Shown: in pieces, positions 35,051 to 46,383 of the stretch
How positions within the stretch are numbered: position 1 is the first letter of the stretch
Layout: each line of letters opens with the position of its first letter
NCBI GenBank assembly: GCA_018894105.1
Contig: CM032120.1
Span: forward strand, 30,650,710 to 30,714,709
Direction of reading: 5' to 3'
Source of the DNA: Jacaranda mimosifolia
Lineage: Eukaryota > Streptophyta > Magnoliopsida > Lamiales > Bignoniaceae
Length of the DNA stretch: 64,000 nt
The notes under the pieces: model-generated
The model's database searches: none
The model's input: only the letters and a program-made list of their open reading frames with translations
What the model was told of the DNA's origin: nothing
Position numbers and translations under genes: made by a program

Positions 35051-36700
35051 AAGTTCACTTTTATCAATTTACGAAAAGGATTCAGAATCTGATTCTATAC
35101 AACATTTGGTATGTATAAGCACAATAATTCAATTAATCCTTATTTTTATTTTTTATTCTAATTTTTCGTCATATCTTATTATTCATATTGTAAAATCAGT
35201 TTTAACTTCATAATTTTTTTCAATATATACACTATTTTCTGAGTTGTTTTTACTAATAAAATTGTACTTTTTTCTTTGGTTGATTGCCAAGAAAAGAATT
35301 ACTTCATTGATTTACTTTAATTTTTTGTTTTTTATCTTTACTATCATATTTTTATCTTGAATTGATTGATAGTTAAGCAAACATTAAAATAAGATTGATT
35401 TTGTTGATTTCTTTGTAGCTTATTATTATTGTTGTTGTTGGTTATATTTACACATACATGTGTACAATAAAAATTTGTTAGGATTTAAATCCGAAAACTC
35501 ACACATACAAGTATAAGAGTGATGTTATTAAGTCAATTAACCATTCGATAACTTATTATTTAATACTACACATTTTAAGTGCATTCAAATTACCATATAG
35601 TTATCATCTTTTTAGTTAAAATAATCCTAAAAATTATAATTCTAGTTCTCCAGGTATCCTTAATGTGTGTCAGTCTTGTGCTCTACATATGTTTGATGCA
35701 AGTATCCTTTAATTCTTCTTCGAATATTTTTTATAAGATTTATAATTTTTTTTCATAAGCTTCTATGTTAGAAGTTTGAGGCTTTTTAACTCGTAAAATA
35801 ATCTTTACATTCTTGTTCTATAACAATATTTAATTAAAATTTTCTTATAACTTGGTGTCTCTGCATGTTTCAGATTTTTCCATATTACGTTCAGATATGT
35901 GAAAAAAATATTTCATATTTTTATATTCCACTCGATCGTATTTTAATATTTTTAATATCTTAATTTTTACACTGCATTTTTTTCCTTTCATTATATATCT
36001 AACTGATAATAATCGTACATCTAATAAATTTGAATCCAAAACGTTATAATTCAACATTTGCTAAATTGGTTTGAAAGGTAAAAGAAAAACAATGACGTAT
36101 GAATCAGCATAAAAGGTCAACACAAGTAACGATAAGAAAAAAAAGGAAAAAAAGAAAAATACGAGCGAGCCGACAGAGTGGATAATATATAGTTGAAGAT
36201 GAGATGATGGGTCTTGATCCGTTCGTTGATTTCTCCCACGTTACCTGGCTGTGAGATCAACGGCTACACATTTGCCTCGTGTTATTAGATCTGAAGGAAG
36301 TTTTAAATGGTCGGTGAGAAGGTCAGGGTCAGGGTAATTACGCAATCCAGGGTCAGGGAAAGGGTCTCCACGCATTCTGCTACCTTGTATTGATCAGACC
36401 TACGTATGTCATTTGAGCAATACTTTAATATTATTGGCTACAAATTTAATTATTATCAGTGACACTATTTGTAAGAATAATGTTTGACTCAGCGAAAACA
36501 ATAATTGAAATTTAGGTTGCATTTTACCCCTGCGAAAATAAAAAAATGGCAAAAAAACCCTATGGACGGTTTAAATATTTTATTTTATTTTCTATTTCAT
36601 TTTATGAGTATGTGACACATGAATTAAATATTTTATATAAAAATAATTCATTGACAATTAGATACACTTGGCATATATACAATAAATTGGAGTGAGAAAT
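35050..36700. other. Intergenic DNA with a short promoter-like GC island
   Basis: Mostly AT-rich with no credible gene. At 36160-36400 a GC-richer, low-copy-looking stretch has CCCACGTTACC and repeated GGTCAGGG words. It also has a 23-bp word (36256-36278) that recurs perfectly inverted at 50762-50784. It looks like a remnant of a gene flank, but no gene follows. Confidence 0.4.
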
Positions 36701-37600
36701 AAAATAGGGAATGAAATAAATAATCCAAAGTGCCCTATGAAATGAGCAAAAAATCTCCTTATACTTTTGAAAATTATGCACACTATCTCCAGCTCCTTGT
36801 TTGCTACAGTTCAACTCTAATTTTAACATATAAAGACTTTACTACCCTTAATTTTCAATTCAATTTATTTATCTTTTTTTCATATATTTTTATATATCTT
36901 CTTCCATCTCCTTCACACCAACTTTTTTTTATTTTTGAACTTATATATAATTATTTTAATTTTATTTATTTCTTATTTTTGTATATAATATGAATGTATT
37001 TATGCATACATTTCTATTTATAAATAAGTATATTATATTTATACATTATATGTTTCATATAAACATTATTATATACAAAAATATATTCAATATATATACA
37101 CACACATATATAGCCCCAGCAACCCCCACCCCATCCGCCAACCCTGCACCCTCTACAAAACCCCCACCCCCATCCTCTGCAAGCCGCAGCCATGGCCCCG
37201 CGCGCGGACGCTTCCATGGCGGCTGTGCCACGGCCGCGCGCACGAACAGCTGGCCACGGTAGTCGTTTGGGCGGCTGGTCATGATTGCTGTTTTCACATT
37301 CGCTATGGCCAAAAACAGCAGCAATGGTCACCGTTTTTTGAGGCTGCCATGACATTGGTAGCTAAGGAAGCGGGTACGGGAGGTAGGGATGCAGGTTTGG
37401 GGATTGTGGGTTATATATAAATATGTATATATGTAAAAATATATTTAATAAGTATATTTATATATTATATTTTTTTGTAGATAGGATTCATTTGAATAAT
37501 TAATTTTTTCAAAGCATCAATTATTGATATTTAGGGGCAAAATTATCATTTAAAAATTAAAATTACAAAATAAGCAGTACTTTCCGTGCATGCAATACAC
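36700..37600. other. Non-coding element-like segment with GC-rich island
   Basis: AT-rich and (TA)n sequence encloses a GC-rich island at 37110-37400. The island starts C-rich (CCCCCACCCCATCC), has CCATGG and GCGCGCG palindromes, and ends G-rich (GGTACGGGAGGTAGGG). Short frames on both strands overlap completely and show no domain. The design resembles 9940-10110 in the CACTA element. Terminal repeats were not resolved. Confidence 0.4.
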
Positions 37601-37655
37601 TGCTGGAGGGAGAGAATTGTTTGCTATATTTTTAAGACTATAAGAGGAAGCAGCC

Positions 37656-38258
37656 TAGGGATGGCAATGGTCGGGTCTGGGATAGGTTTGGCAAAATTTA
37701 GGATCTGCTCCGTCAAAATTTTTATGGACTCGAGACCCGCTTCATTCCACCCCTAACTCTTATCTAATGGGCTGGACCCATTAGATCCTTTAGAGCCATT
37801 TAAAATGTTTTAAAAAAAATTAAAAATATTTCTTTTAAGAAAATAATATCACCATAACTTCATAATATTATTAATTAAAAATTTATTATTTAAATGTTTA
37901 TATATGCATGTTCTTTGAAAAATTATAAATTGCAAGCATTATTATTACATATTGAGTGTATAAGTTATTTATTATGACAATATTATTATTTTTATATAAA
38001 ACATAAATGTAATATTCACATTTTTGCACACACACACACACATATATATATATCTATATGAATATACACAATATAAAATATACACATAATAAATAAAATT
38101 AATATATATAATATTTAGTGGGGTGGGTCCGGGAAGGTTCAAGTTTAAAAGTTAAACTCAAGATCTGCTCCAAGACCCATTTATGTTTTTAAAACCCACC
38201 CCAAGCTGGGCAGATTCGAAGTGGATCCAGATCTTATCTAGATCCATTGTCATTCCAA
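37656..38258. mobile_element. hAT-like MITE, ~600 bp
   Basis: The ends TAGGGATGGCAATGG and, inverted, TTGGAATGACAATGG form terminal repeats. Both inner flanks carry GG(T/A)TC, GACCC and GGATCTGCTCC words in opposite orientation, a pattern common to this kind of plant MITE. The centre is AT-rich with (AC)n(AT)n. A clean 8-bp duplication was not found (AAGCAGCC and GAAGGGCT share only part). Confidence 0.6.
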
Positions 38259-38402
38259 TGAAGGGCTACACATATTTTTTTCATAAAGAAATGTTTTGCC
38301 CTTTTACATTTTTATAGGAAGTAAAATCCATTTTGTCCTTAAAATTTATGATGTATGATCTTGTCCCTTCAAATGGCACTATATGCCACTATATTAGAAG
38401 GT

Positions 38403-39083
38403 TGTTATTGTATGATTGGTATGCAGAAATGAAGTGGGAATGGAATGACATTCCCAAGTCCATTCCCAAATCCATAATTGGTATAATTTAGAGATGGGAA
38501 TGTCAATTCTCGTCGGAATCCCCATTTTCAAAAGGATAGGTTTAGCCATTTCATCCCTCCCCCATGGATTTAGCTATTCCCAATCCATCGGGAATGAACC
38601 TATATCACTCAAAAATTTAACAAAATACTTTTATATTTAAGAAAAAAATCTTCACTTTTAAACATTTGATATTATATTCCAACTTATTTGATTGCTACGT
38701 TTTTTATTTAATTATATATTTTATTCATATATTTTTTAGTAATATTATAAAAATTATTAAATTATTATAAATAATAAATAATAAATAACAAAAATAAGAA
38801 TAACGACGCGCATCTCAATTTTTATAATAATAAAAGTAGAAGTATCATCGACTTGGTCCATTCTAATGAAATATATATAGTTTAAAATATTATTTATATA
38901 TGCATATCTTCGAATGATTAAATATATATATAAATTAATAAATGAATAGTTGTCCATTCTATCCACAACTTTTCAAATTAAACTTATGAAAAAGTACAAT
39001 AAATCGTTCTCTTATTACAAAAAAGCTAAGCACTGTAGTTATAAAATATTTAATAATAATTTTGAAGGAATTGTGTTTATACT
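38403..39083. mobile_element. Left part of an inverted-repeat element split by the LTR retrotransposon
   Basis: The start carries TGATTGGTATG, GAAATGAAG and TGGGAATGGAATGAC. The inverse of the segment ending at 50440 reads TGATTGGTACG, GGAATGAAAT and TGGGAATGGAATGAC. Each end also has an inner second copy (AATTGGTATAATTT / GATTGGTACGTTT). The two halves together would make an element of about 1.1 kb. The terminal duplication was not resolved, so superfamily is open. Confidence 0.65.
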
Positions 39084-39887
39084 TGATATGGGATAGCTCA
39101 ATTGGCCCAGCCCAATGAATATCGACCTAGGAGCGTACCACCAGGCCCATTCTGTTTCGAAGGCCTACTCACGTCGTTGACTTTCGCGACCTCAAGTACT
39201 CCTCCCCACCAGCATGAGGAGCGACATCAATATCGACCGACCAGATCACGAGTCGAGCACGACACCGATGGAAGAGTTTAAATCCCATGCCCACGGTCAT
39301 TCCCCCACATCCAGAGCCCACTCTAAGGTCGATTTGCGTATCGACCAGTCAGGTCGATAAGCTGCAGAGTCTTTCCCCTGCTGCATTAAATGTACTGACA
39401 ATCAGCATGCCTCCGCATTAATGGTGCATCCCGCCCTAATACCGTCTGTCCCACTGCTCCTGATAAGGGACAGGGCCGCCAGAGTACTATTCTTACCGTG
39501 AAAAGTGGAGATGAAGCCACCTAGAATATTACAAAATTGAGAGATGACCCAAAACCCCCCATGCAAGGACATGCGCCCTCTCTATGTGGAAAGGACTTCT
39601 GGGACATATCAACCACTAGGAGAAGGCTATAAAAACCCCATTGCCGGTCTCTCATGAGGTATGCCATTATATACTACAAAACCCTCACTCTACTGCTTTT
39701 CTCATCTGGTCGTTCTCATACTGACTTGAGCGTCAGAGTGCCAGCCGATGGCACCTCGGCTAGCCTGACATTTGCTCATGGTTGCAGGACTCAGCCTAGG
39801 TATCTGTGGAGCTCATTACTCGACCAGGTAGGCTAATCCACTAGGATTCCGTCCCAACCCAGTTATATACAGTTTTCACCCTCATCA
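39084..39887 (+). repeat. 5' LTR
   Basis: Starts TGATATGGGATAGCTCAATT and ends ACCCTCATCA. A TATAAAAACCCC box lies at about 39629. It matches the 3' LTR along its length except for ~27 extra bases around 39330-39357 (GTCGATTTGCGTATCGACC region) and scattered substitutions. Confidence 0.9.
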
Positions 39888-39908
39888 TTTGGTGTCGTCT
39901 GTGGGAAA
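39888..39908 (+). other. Primer-binding-site region
   Basis: TTTGGTGTCGTCTGTGGGA directly follows the 5' LTR. This sequence class is usual after LTRs of plant Ty3/gypsy elements; the tRNA was not determined. Confidence 0.55.
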
Positions 39909-39929
39909 ATTTGAGTCCGCAATCGAAAA

Positions 39930-41350
39930 ATGATCAACATTAGGCAAGCCGCTTCAAAAAGAAAGAAAGTTAGGAGAATCGCATCTCCCCCTCCAAGACC
40001 TCGGCAAGACCAGACACCCCAGAGCCAAGTGCCCTTCCGGAGCAGATGGTCACTTTGACTATGCCGCAGTTGATGCAACTGATAAGCAAGCAGATTTTCG
40101 CACAAATTTTAGCTCAGCTTTCCGCCGCCTTGAACTAACATGCAGTCTAACCTGCACTAGCAGCAAGTGCGACCCCACAACCCTAGCCTCCCGAGGAGAG
40201 ACCACCTAGAGAAAGTCGCGGTCAACTGGACTCCAAGCGACCACCTACAAGGCGTGAGGCCAACCCAAAATGCCTCCCTAGGGAAGAAATGCGACCAGCC
40301 TATAGGGAGAAAGTCGCAGATTCAGTTGATCATTGCGCATGGCCCGTTTGAGCATAGCAGCATGATAGGTCGAGCGTTAGAGGCCCCAAGCAAATAGGAA
40401 CATGTCTCAAGCCAACTGAGAGGAGTGAGATGAGGTATCCCACCAGGTGCAACAGCTAAACAAATGCCTGGAGGGAATCTCGAGGAGAAACACTGAGAGG
40501 AATCTCTACCCTGGGGGACCGCTGAGAAAAGGAATCGCCATTCGTCCAGGAGATAATCGATGAGTGCATCGCTATCAATGCCAAGGTCCTGACTAGCCTC
40601 CCCCGATATGATAGCTCGTTGGACCTTAATGAGTACTTCATGTAATTTGAACACATGATACAACTGCATGGGCACAACGAATACATCCATGCGAAAATGC
40701 TGGTGACCACTTTTCAGGGCATTGCTCTCGATTGGTTTGTTAAGCTTGAGCCAACGTCGATTTACTTATACGACCAGCTGAGTGACAAATTCTTGCACCA
40801 ATTCGCTAGCCATAAAAAAGCGAAACTCCCCCATACACATTTGCATACAGTCAAACAGAGCGAGGGAGAATCCCTTTGTGATTTCTTCACCAGGTTCAAT
40901 ACAAAGGTACTTCACCAGGACCTTCGACATAAGGAGTATGCCAACACGCTAGTACGCGAGCGTCCCAAGTCGATGGAGGAGTTGCTCGACCTTGCAGAAA
41001 GATACATGACACAGGAGGACATAAACAGACTTAAATACGGTAATCCCGAGGCCAACAAGAAAAAAGCCAAGGAGAAGGATGATTGAGAACACATGGAGGG
41101 TCGTCAATCTCCCATTAGGCGATTCCATGACTATACCCCGCTTAATCTTCCAAGAAAAGAGGTGTTGTTTGCTATTGAACATGACAACCTCTTGAAAAGG
41201 CCCATAAAGCTGACTGAAATGGAGGTTATGAAAAGATCCAAAAAATACTGTCATTTCCATAAGTAGAAAGCACACAATACAGAGGACTGCTTTAACCTCC
41301 ACGATGAGATTGAGAGGTTAATTCAATAAGGACACCTCAAGAAATTCGCG
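39930..41350 (+). pseudogene. gag of the Tat-type element
   Basis: Gag forms the particle that packages the element RNA. An ATG at 39930 opens MINIRQAASKRKK in one frame, which stops near 40061. The core Retrotrans_gag domain is in another frame at 40655-41086: MLVTTFQGIALDWFVKLEP, then YDQLSDKFLHQFASHKKAKL, SEGESLCDFFTRFNTKVLH and a LAERYMTQED helix. After a stop at about 41084 the zinc-knuckle-like part reads YCHFHK (stop) AHNTEDCFNLHDEIERLI at 41240-41320. The ORF is broken at least three times. The domain call is clear; exact original limits are not. Confidence 0.8.
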
Positions 41351-41639
41351 GACGAGATTACTTGACAGGAAAAGGGAAAAATAGACTGGACTCTTCGTAG
41401 AGAAAGGTCGGTTAGCCCGAAGAAAAAAGACAGAGGAAAGAAACTTGCCCAAGACCTCCGCCTACCCATTCGAGGAGTCATTGATATGATAGTGGGAGGT
41501 CCCACTGGGGGTAATTTGAAGTCTGCCAAAAGATAGACCCAACGAAGGCTGGAATCAACCAAATATGCCCTAGTTGAAATAGTGTTCCAGCTTTAGACCA
41601 TTGCCGAGCTAGTCTCCTTCACCAACACTGACCTGGCGC

Positions 41640-41970
41640 ATCTCAAAAACAAGAGAACTAGCCACAAAATGTACTGCCCCATGGTCGTATCGATCAAGAT
41701 TGCCAATTTCAAAGTAAGGAAGGTTTCAGTTGATAATGGCATTTCTGCTAACCTCATATTTTTGTCGACCTTGAAGAGAATAAATTTGGACCAACTAAAA
41801 TTTGAGCCAGTTCGCACATCGTTGGTCGGTTTGGGGGATCAAAAATTATCCCAAAATGGTCTATTAACCTGTCCACCTCATTCGGGGAAGCCCCCCGCAG
41901 GAGGACCCTCATGGTTAGCTACTTGGTCATCGACGCTCCATTCGCTTACAACGTCATCATAGGATGACTA
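41640..41970 (+). pseudogene. Aspartic protease domain of pol
   Basis: It would cut Gag-Pol into mature proteins. The frame at 41669-41962 shows MVVSIKIANFKVRKVSVDNG, followed by ISANLIFLSTLKRI and VGLGDQKLSQNGLLTCPPHS. This fits the plant gypsy protease pattern of V-R-V-L-V-D-S-G-S-S-A-D-I-L-F. The catalytic D-S/T-G is here DNG, and several other changes indicate loss of activity. A frameshift near 41880 moves the downstream part (YNVII-like) to another frame. Confidence 0.75.
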
Positions 41971-42479
41971 GCTCTCAATGATTTTTGGGCAATCATCTCG
42001 ATATACCACATGAAAATTAAATTCCTGACCCCAACTGGTACAGACGAGCTTCTATGCAACATTAGAGAGGCTTGACGCTGCTATACCGTTTCAGTCGAAT
42101 CCCATGAGTAGAAGAGCCGACCACAACCAAAACCCTCGGGGGATGCCTTTGTAGTGAAACCCGAGGAAGGACAAGAAATCAAGAGAAAAAAGCTAGAGGA
42201 CACAAGGGTTGAGCCCGTCGTGGAGTTCAAAACAATCGAGTTAGAGTCAGGCAACCCCGACAAGACTACCAGAATTGGAAGTGATATGGGCTAGCACATT
42301 AAGTGTCTTATGGTCGATTTCTGCGAAAGAATATTGACATATTCGTATGGAAGGCATCCGACCTCTAGGGAATCGACTCCATCTTCATCGTCCATCATCT
42401 CAATGTAGACCACTCATACAAGCTAGTGAAGTAGAAGACGATGACCTTCAATGCCTAGAGAAGTCAGATCATCGAGGAG

Positions 42480-43545
42480 GAAGTCAACAAACTTTTAGAT
42501 GCATGATACATCGTAGAAATTCAATATCCCTCTTGGCTTTGTAATATTGTACTTGTCCCCAAGAATGAGGGCAAATGGCACATGTGTAATGACTTTACCG
42601 ATTTGAACAAAGCTTGCTCTAAAGATCTTTACCTTCTGCCTTGAATAGATTTGCTAGTTGATTCTACTGCTGGTTGTGAACTGTTGAGCATGATGGACGC
42701 CTTTCAAGGCTACCACCAAATATTTATGGCACCTGAGGACAAGGACAAGACCTCATTTGTCGTCCCTAATGGGCTTTACTATTTCTTAGTCATGCTTTTT
42801 GGACTCAAGAATCAGGGGCGACTTACCAGAGACTAGTAAATTTTATGTTCAAGAACGAAATTAAATCTATGGAAGTTTACGTCGACGACATGATCGTCAA
42901 GATAAAGAAAGCTAAGGATTATCTAACCAATCTCAGCCATACGTTCTCCATATTACGGGTGTTCGAATTGAAACTCAACCCTAACAAATGCACCTTCAAG
43001 GTTCGAGAAGGCAAGTTCCTAGGTTACATGGTTAGCCAACGAGGCATTGAGGCAAACTCGCGGAAAATCCAGGCAATTTTGGACATTGCCCCACCCTGAA
43101 TAGTCCGAGATGTGCAGCACCTGGTCGGGAGGGTAATAGCCCTCGGCAAATTCATTGCCCCATTGGCCAACAAGAGCTTACCCTTTTTCAAGATACTCAG
43201 AAACGTAAAGAAGTCGGGGTTCCAATGGATAGACCAGTGCAACCAGGCCCTGGTTGAACTCAAATAGTACCTCTCCTCACCACCCATGCTTGCAAAACCA
43301 GAACTAAGAGAAGTCCTACACTTGTACCTAGCTGTGTCCATAGACTCGATTAGTTCAGTCTTGGTCTCGGGTAGAGATGGAAGTCATCGACTAATCTACT
43401 ACTACAACAAGGCGCTACAAGGCCTTGAGCACAACTACCTGGAAATCGAAAAGTTTGCTCTCGCCTTGGTCACCACAACACGAAAGTTACGACCATACTT
43501 CCAGTCCCACGCAATCATAGTGCTAACAAATCAGCCGTGAAAGCA
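42480..43545 (+). pseudogene. Reverse transcriptase and first RNase H of pol
   Basis: RT copies the RNA into DNA. Readable parts are DSTAGCELLSMMDAFQGYHQ (the conserved L-S-M-M-D-A-F-S-G-Y-N-Q block) with KTSFVVPNGLYYFLVMLFGL at 42651-42836. The polymerase active-site strand EVYVDDMIVK and FELKLNPNKCTFKVREGKFL follow at 42845-43099. After a stop near 43098 the RT-linked RNase H reads LYLAVSIDSISSVLV, with YYYNKALQGLEHNYLEIEK at 43286-43540. YVDD is intact; stops and frameshifts separate the blocks. Confidence 0.85.
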
Positions 43546-43598
43546 GGTGTTGCTGAAGCCCGACACGTAAGGAAGACTCACTAAGTGGGCCATCGAAA

Positions 43599-43960
43599 TT
43601 GGGGGAATTCGATATCACATTCCAACCTCGGACGGCTATAAAAGCACAGGTCTTAGCTGACTTCATCGCTAAACGGCTCAACCTCCCCCATCAAACTGAC
43701 GACACCTCTCTCATATGGTCCTTACATGTAGACAGGTCTGCGACCGCTTTAGGAGACGGAATAGGTGTTTCACTCAGTTCCCCACTAGTAGATGAATACG
43801 ATTTTGCAATCAAACTGGCCTACCCGGTTACTAATAACGAGGCCGAATATGAAGCCCTCATCGCAGATATGAAGATAGCAGCAGACCGCAGAGTCCAACA
43901 GCTAGTAGCAATCACAGATTCCTAGCTGGTCGCAGAGCAATCGACAGGAACTTCGAGCCC
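43599..43960 (+). pseudogene. Second (plant-type) RNase H domain
   Basis: WSLHVDRSATALGDGIGVSL is followed by FAIKLAYPVTNNEAEYEALI. This is the RVT_3-type RNase H found after the first RNase H in Tat-lineage elements, preceded by the linker LADFIAKRLNLP. The first acidic motif, normally VDGS, is VDRS here. The domain stops at about 43923 (ITDS then stop). A second RNase H domain is a hallmark that separates Tat from other gypsy lineages. Confidence 0.8.
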
Positions 43961-43999
43961 AAAGATTCTACGATGAGCCGGTACATGGCCGAGGTGAGA

Positions 44000-45420
44000 A
44001 AACTACAATAGTTGTTCAGAAACTTCACCCTCAGCTATGTACCCCGATCAGAGAACGAGCGGACCAATGCCTTATCCAAATTTTCCAGCTCAATGAAGGG
44101 GACCAGAGATAGAGCGATAATATTTTTGGTTGCAAGCAAGCCAACTATAGTCGTCTTTGACCAAAACCTCATGGGGTATGTCGAAAAAAACCCCTCCCTC
44201 TTGGCAGGATGCAATAAAACTTTACCTAAGCCAAGGCACAGTCCATGAAGATAGAAGCGAAGCACGTAGACTTAGAGGTCAAGTAGCCAAGTTTGCCCTT
44301 GACGAGTATGGTCAACTTTACAGAAGATCGATCTCTGGACCACCATTAAGGTGCCTAGATATACTCCAGGCTTGTGAGGTCTTACAGGAAATCCACGCAA
44401 GCATTTATGGAAATCATTATGGAGGACAATCTTTGGCCCATAAAGTCATTAGGTATGGGTTCCTTTGGCCCACCATGTTAAAAGACGTCGTTGAATTCGC
44501 CAAAAGGTGTCCATCATACCAACTATATTCGAACATACCGCACCAGCCCGCTGCATTGATGGTAAATGTTCATGTAGCGTGGCCATTCAACTAGTGGGGG
44601 ATCGACATAGTCGGTTCCTTGCCAAAGACATCAGGACAAAGAAAATTCATCATTGTCACAGTCAAATATTTCACTAAACGGGTCGAGGCAGAAACAGTTC
44701 CCAAAATAACCTACACGGCCATCAAAAGCTTTATTTGGAAAAATATTATCTACTGTTTCGACATCCCCAAAGTCCTGATCTCAAATTAAGGTACTTTATT
44801 TCAAAGCGGAAACACGAGAAATTGGTGTGAAGCTTTAGGGGTCTGACAACACTTTACCTTGGTTGGGAACCCTCAGGCCAACGGCCAGACGAAAGTGACA
44901 AACAGAACTGTCATCGACCACCTAAAAGCTCGACTCGATCAAGCTGGGAAAACAACCTCCCTAGAGTGTTGTGGGCATATAGAATGACCCCCCGAATAGC
45001 CACAGGTCACAGCTCTTATAATCTGGTCTATGGCTCCGAAGCGGTCATCCCATTTGAACTGATACAACACACAACCCGAGTGATCCATTTTAATACAATC
45101 AAGTACACGTTCAAACGAAAGCTCAATCTTGAAACCATCGATGAGCTTTTGCAAGAAGCCTACAACACGATGCAACGATATAGACAAAGATGTTAGAACA
45201 TTACAACAAGGGAGTCCATTCGCATAATTTTAACATGGGAGACCTCATTCTCAAGAAAGTGGAGGTGTCGAAGAACGTTGGTAAGCTCGACCCAAAGTGA
45301 GACAGGCCCTCTTTTGTGGTCAAGGTGTCAAAACATAATGTATATCGACTAGCGGACATGAACGGCAACGAGCTTCCACGACCTTGGAATGCTGAAAACT
45401 TAAAGAAATTTTATGTATGA
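44000..45420 (+). pseudogene. Integrase of pol
   Basis: It would insert the DNA copy into the host genome. An HHCC-like region is at about 44380-44530 (IHASIYGNHYGGQSLAHKVI, FLWPTMLKDVVEFAKRC). The catalytic core at 44600-44930 reads DIVGSLPKTSGQRKFIIVTV, then a stop where VSDNGTQF is expected, then NPQANGQTKVTNRTV. The second aspartate and the glutamate (K seen) of the D,D,E triad are therefore lost. The C-terminal part at 44966-45196 has LWAYRMTPRIATGHSSYNLV and YGSEAVIPFEL, and the end reads ENLKKFYV with stop at 45418. No chromodomain follows. Confidence 0.8.
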
Positions 45421-45529
45421 AGAGATTTCCAATCTCCATTGCATTGCCTCACATAAATGGAATTCTTAACAATTCTGCAAACACTCACTTGCATTACTAG
45501 AATGTATCTTCCCTCACAAATCAACAAAC

Positions 45530-45850
45530 GAGCGATCAACCCCGCAGTCGACCAAAACAACGGCCTTGAACCGATAAATCAAAGCTTTTTAGCCAAAGTA
45601 AAAAATAAGTGTATCGTTTACGATCGACCCCACAGTCGACCAAAACAATGGCCTCAAGTCGATAAATTAAGGCTTTTTAGCCAAAATAAAAAATGAGTGT
45701 ATCGTTTATGATCAACCACCCAATCGACCAAAATAATGGTTTCAAGCTGATAAATTAAGGCTTTTCAGCCAAAGACCGCAAATGAGTTGATTGTTTATGA
45801 TCGATCCCGAAGTCAATTAAAATAATGGCTTCAAACCACAAAATCAAGAT
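45530..45850. repeat. Spacer tandem repeat of ~88-90 bp, 3-4 copies
   Basis: Units start GATC(G/A)ACC-C and contain AGTCGACCAAAACAA, TAAAT(C/T)AA(G)GCTTTT, AGCCAAA and ATGAGTGTATCGTTTA. Copies begin at about 45533, 45621, 45707 and 45800, with rising divergence. The array lies between the end of pol and the antisense ORF. Repeats in this spacer recur in the other gypsy relics of the window. Confidence 0.8.
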
Positions 45851-46383
45851 TGTTTAGTCTAACTCAATATTTGCAATCGACACGTCACTCGACCAAAGTA
45901 ACTCGAAATAACAGATCAACTGCTTATGGTCGACCTCGAGGTCGAACTAAGACATTCTTACAATGGGTCAACACATAAGGGGCTCGACCCCATAGTCGAA
46001 GATAACACCAAAACAATATGACTGATCCACACAGGAAGTAGTTCAACTCAGCTCTAAAATCGACAAGTATCTTGGATTAATCCCATTGCATTCTTTTACC
46101 AATTAATTTCAATCGACCATACATTTCATTGGGGTTCATGTTAAATTTCTTTGGAATCGAGACAATGGTTACCCACTATCAACCAACACTCGACCAAAAT
46201 AAAAAGCATAAAAGTCAACATAAAATTGCGACACACATCGATGATCAGAAAATCTGATTTGTGTTAAATTCATTTTATCCGATTACAAAAAGAGACAACG
46301 ATCATAAAGTTCGATTACAAAAAAAGGGAAGAGGGTTACAAAATACACTTTCCAAGGCTACTAGAATCTTGAGTTTCCCGACC

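Noticed and set aside
36730..37355. Overlapping frames on both strands around a GC island
   Set aside because: Hydrophobic AT-derived and GC-island-derived translations with no domain; fully overlapping.
37648..38266. 8-bp target duplication of the 37656 MITE
   Set aside because: AAGCAGCC and GAAGGGCT agree too poorly to claim.
40167..40710. Minus frames of 122 and 84 residues and a + frame of 76 residues over gag
   Set aside because: Antisense or out-of-frame shadows of the gag region.
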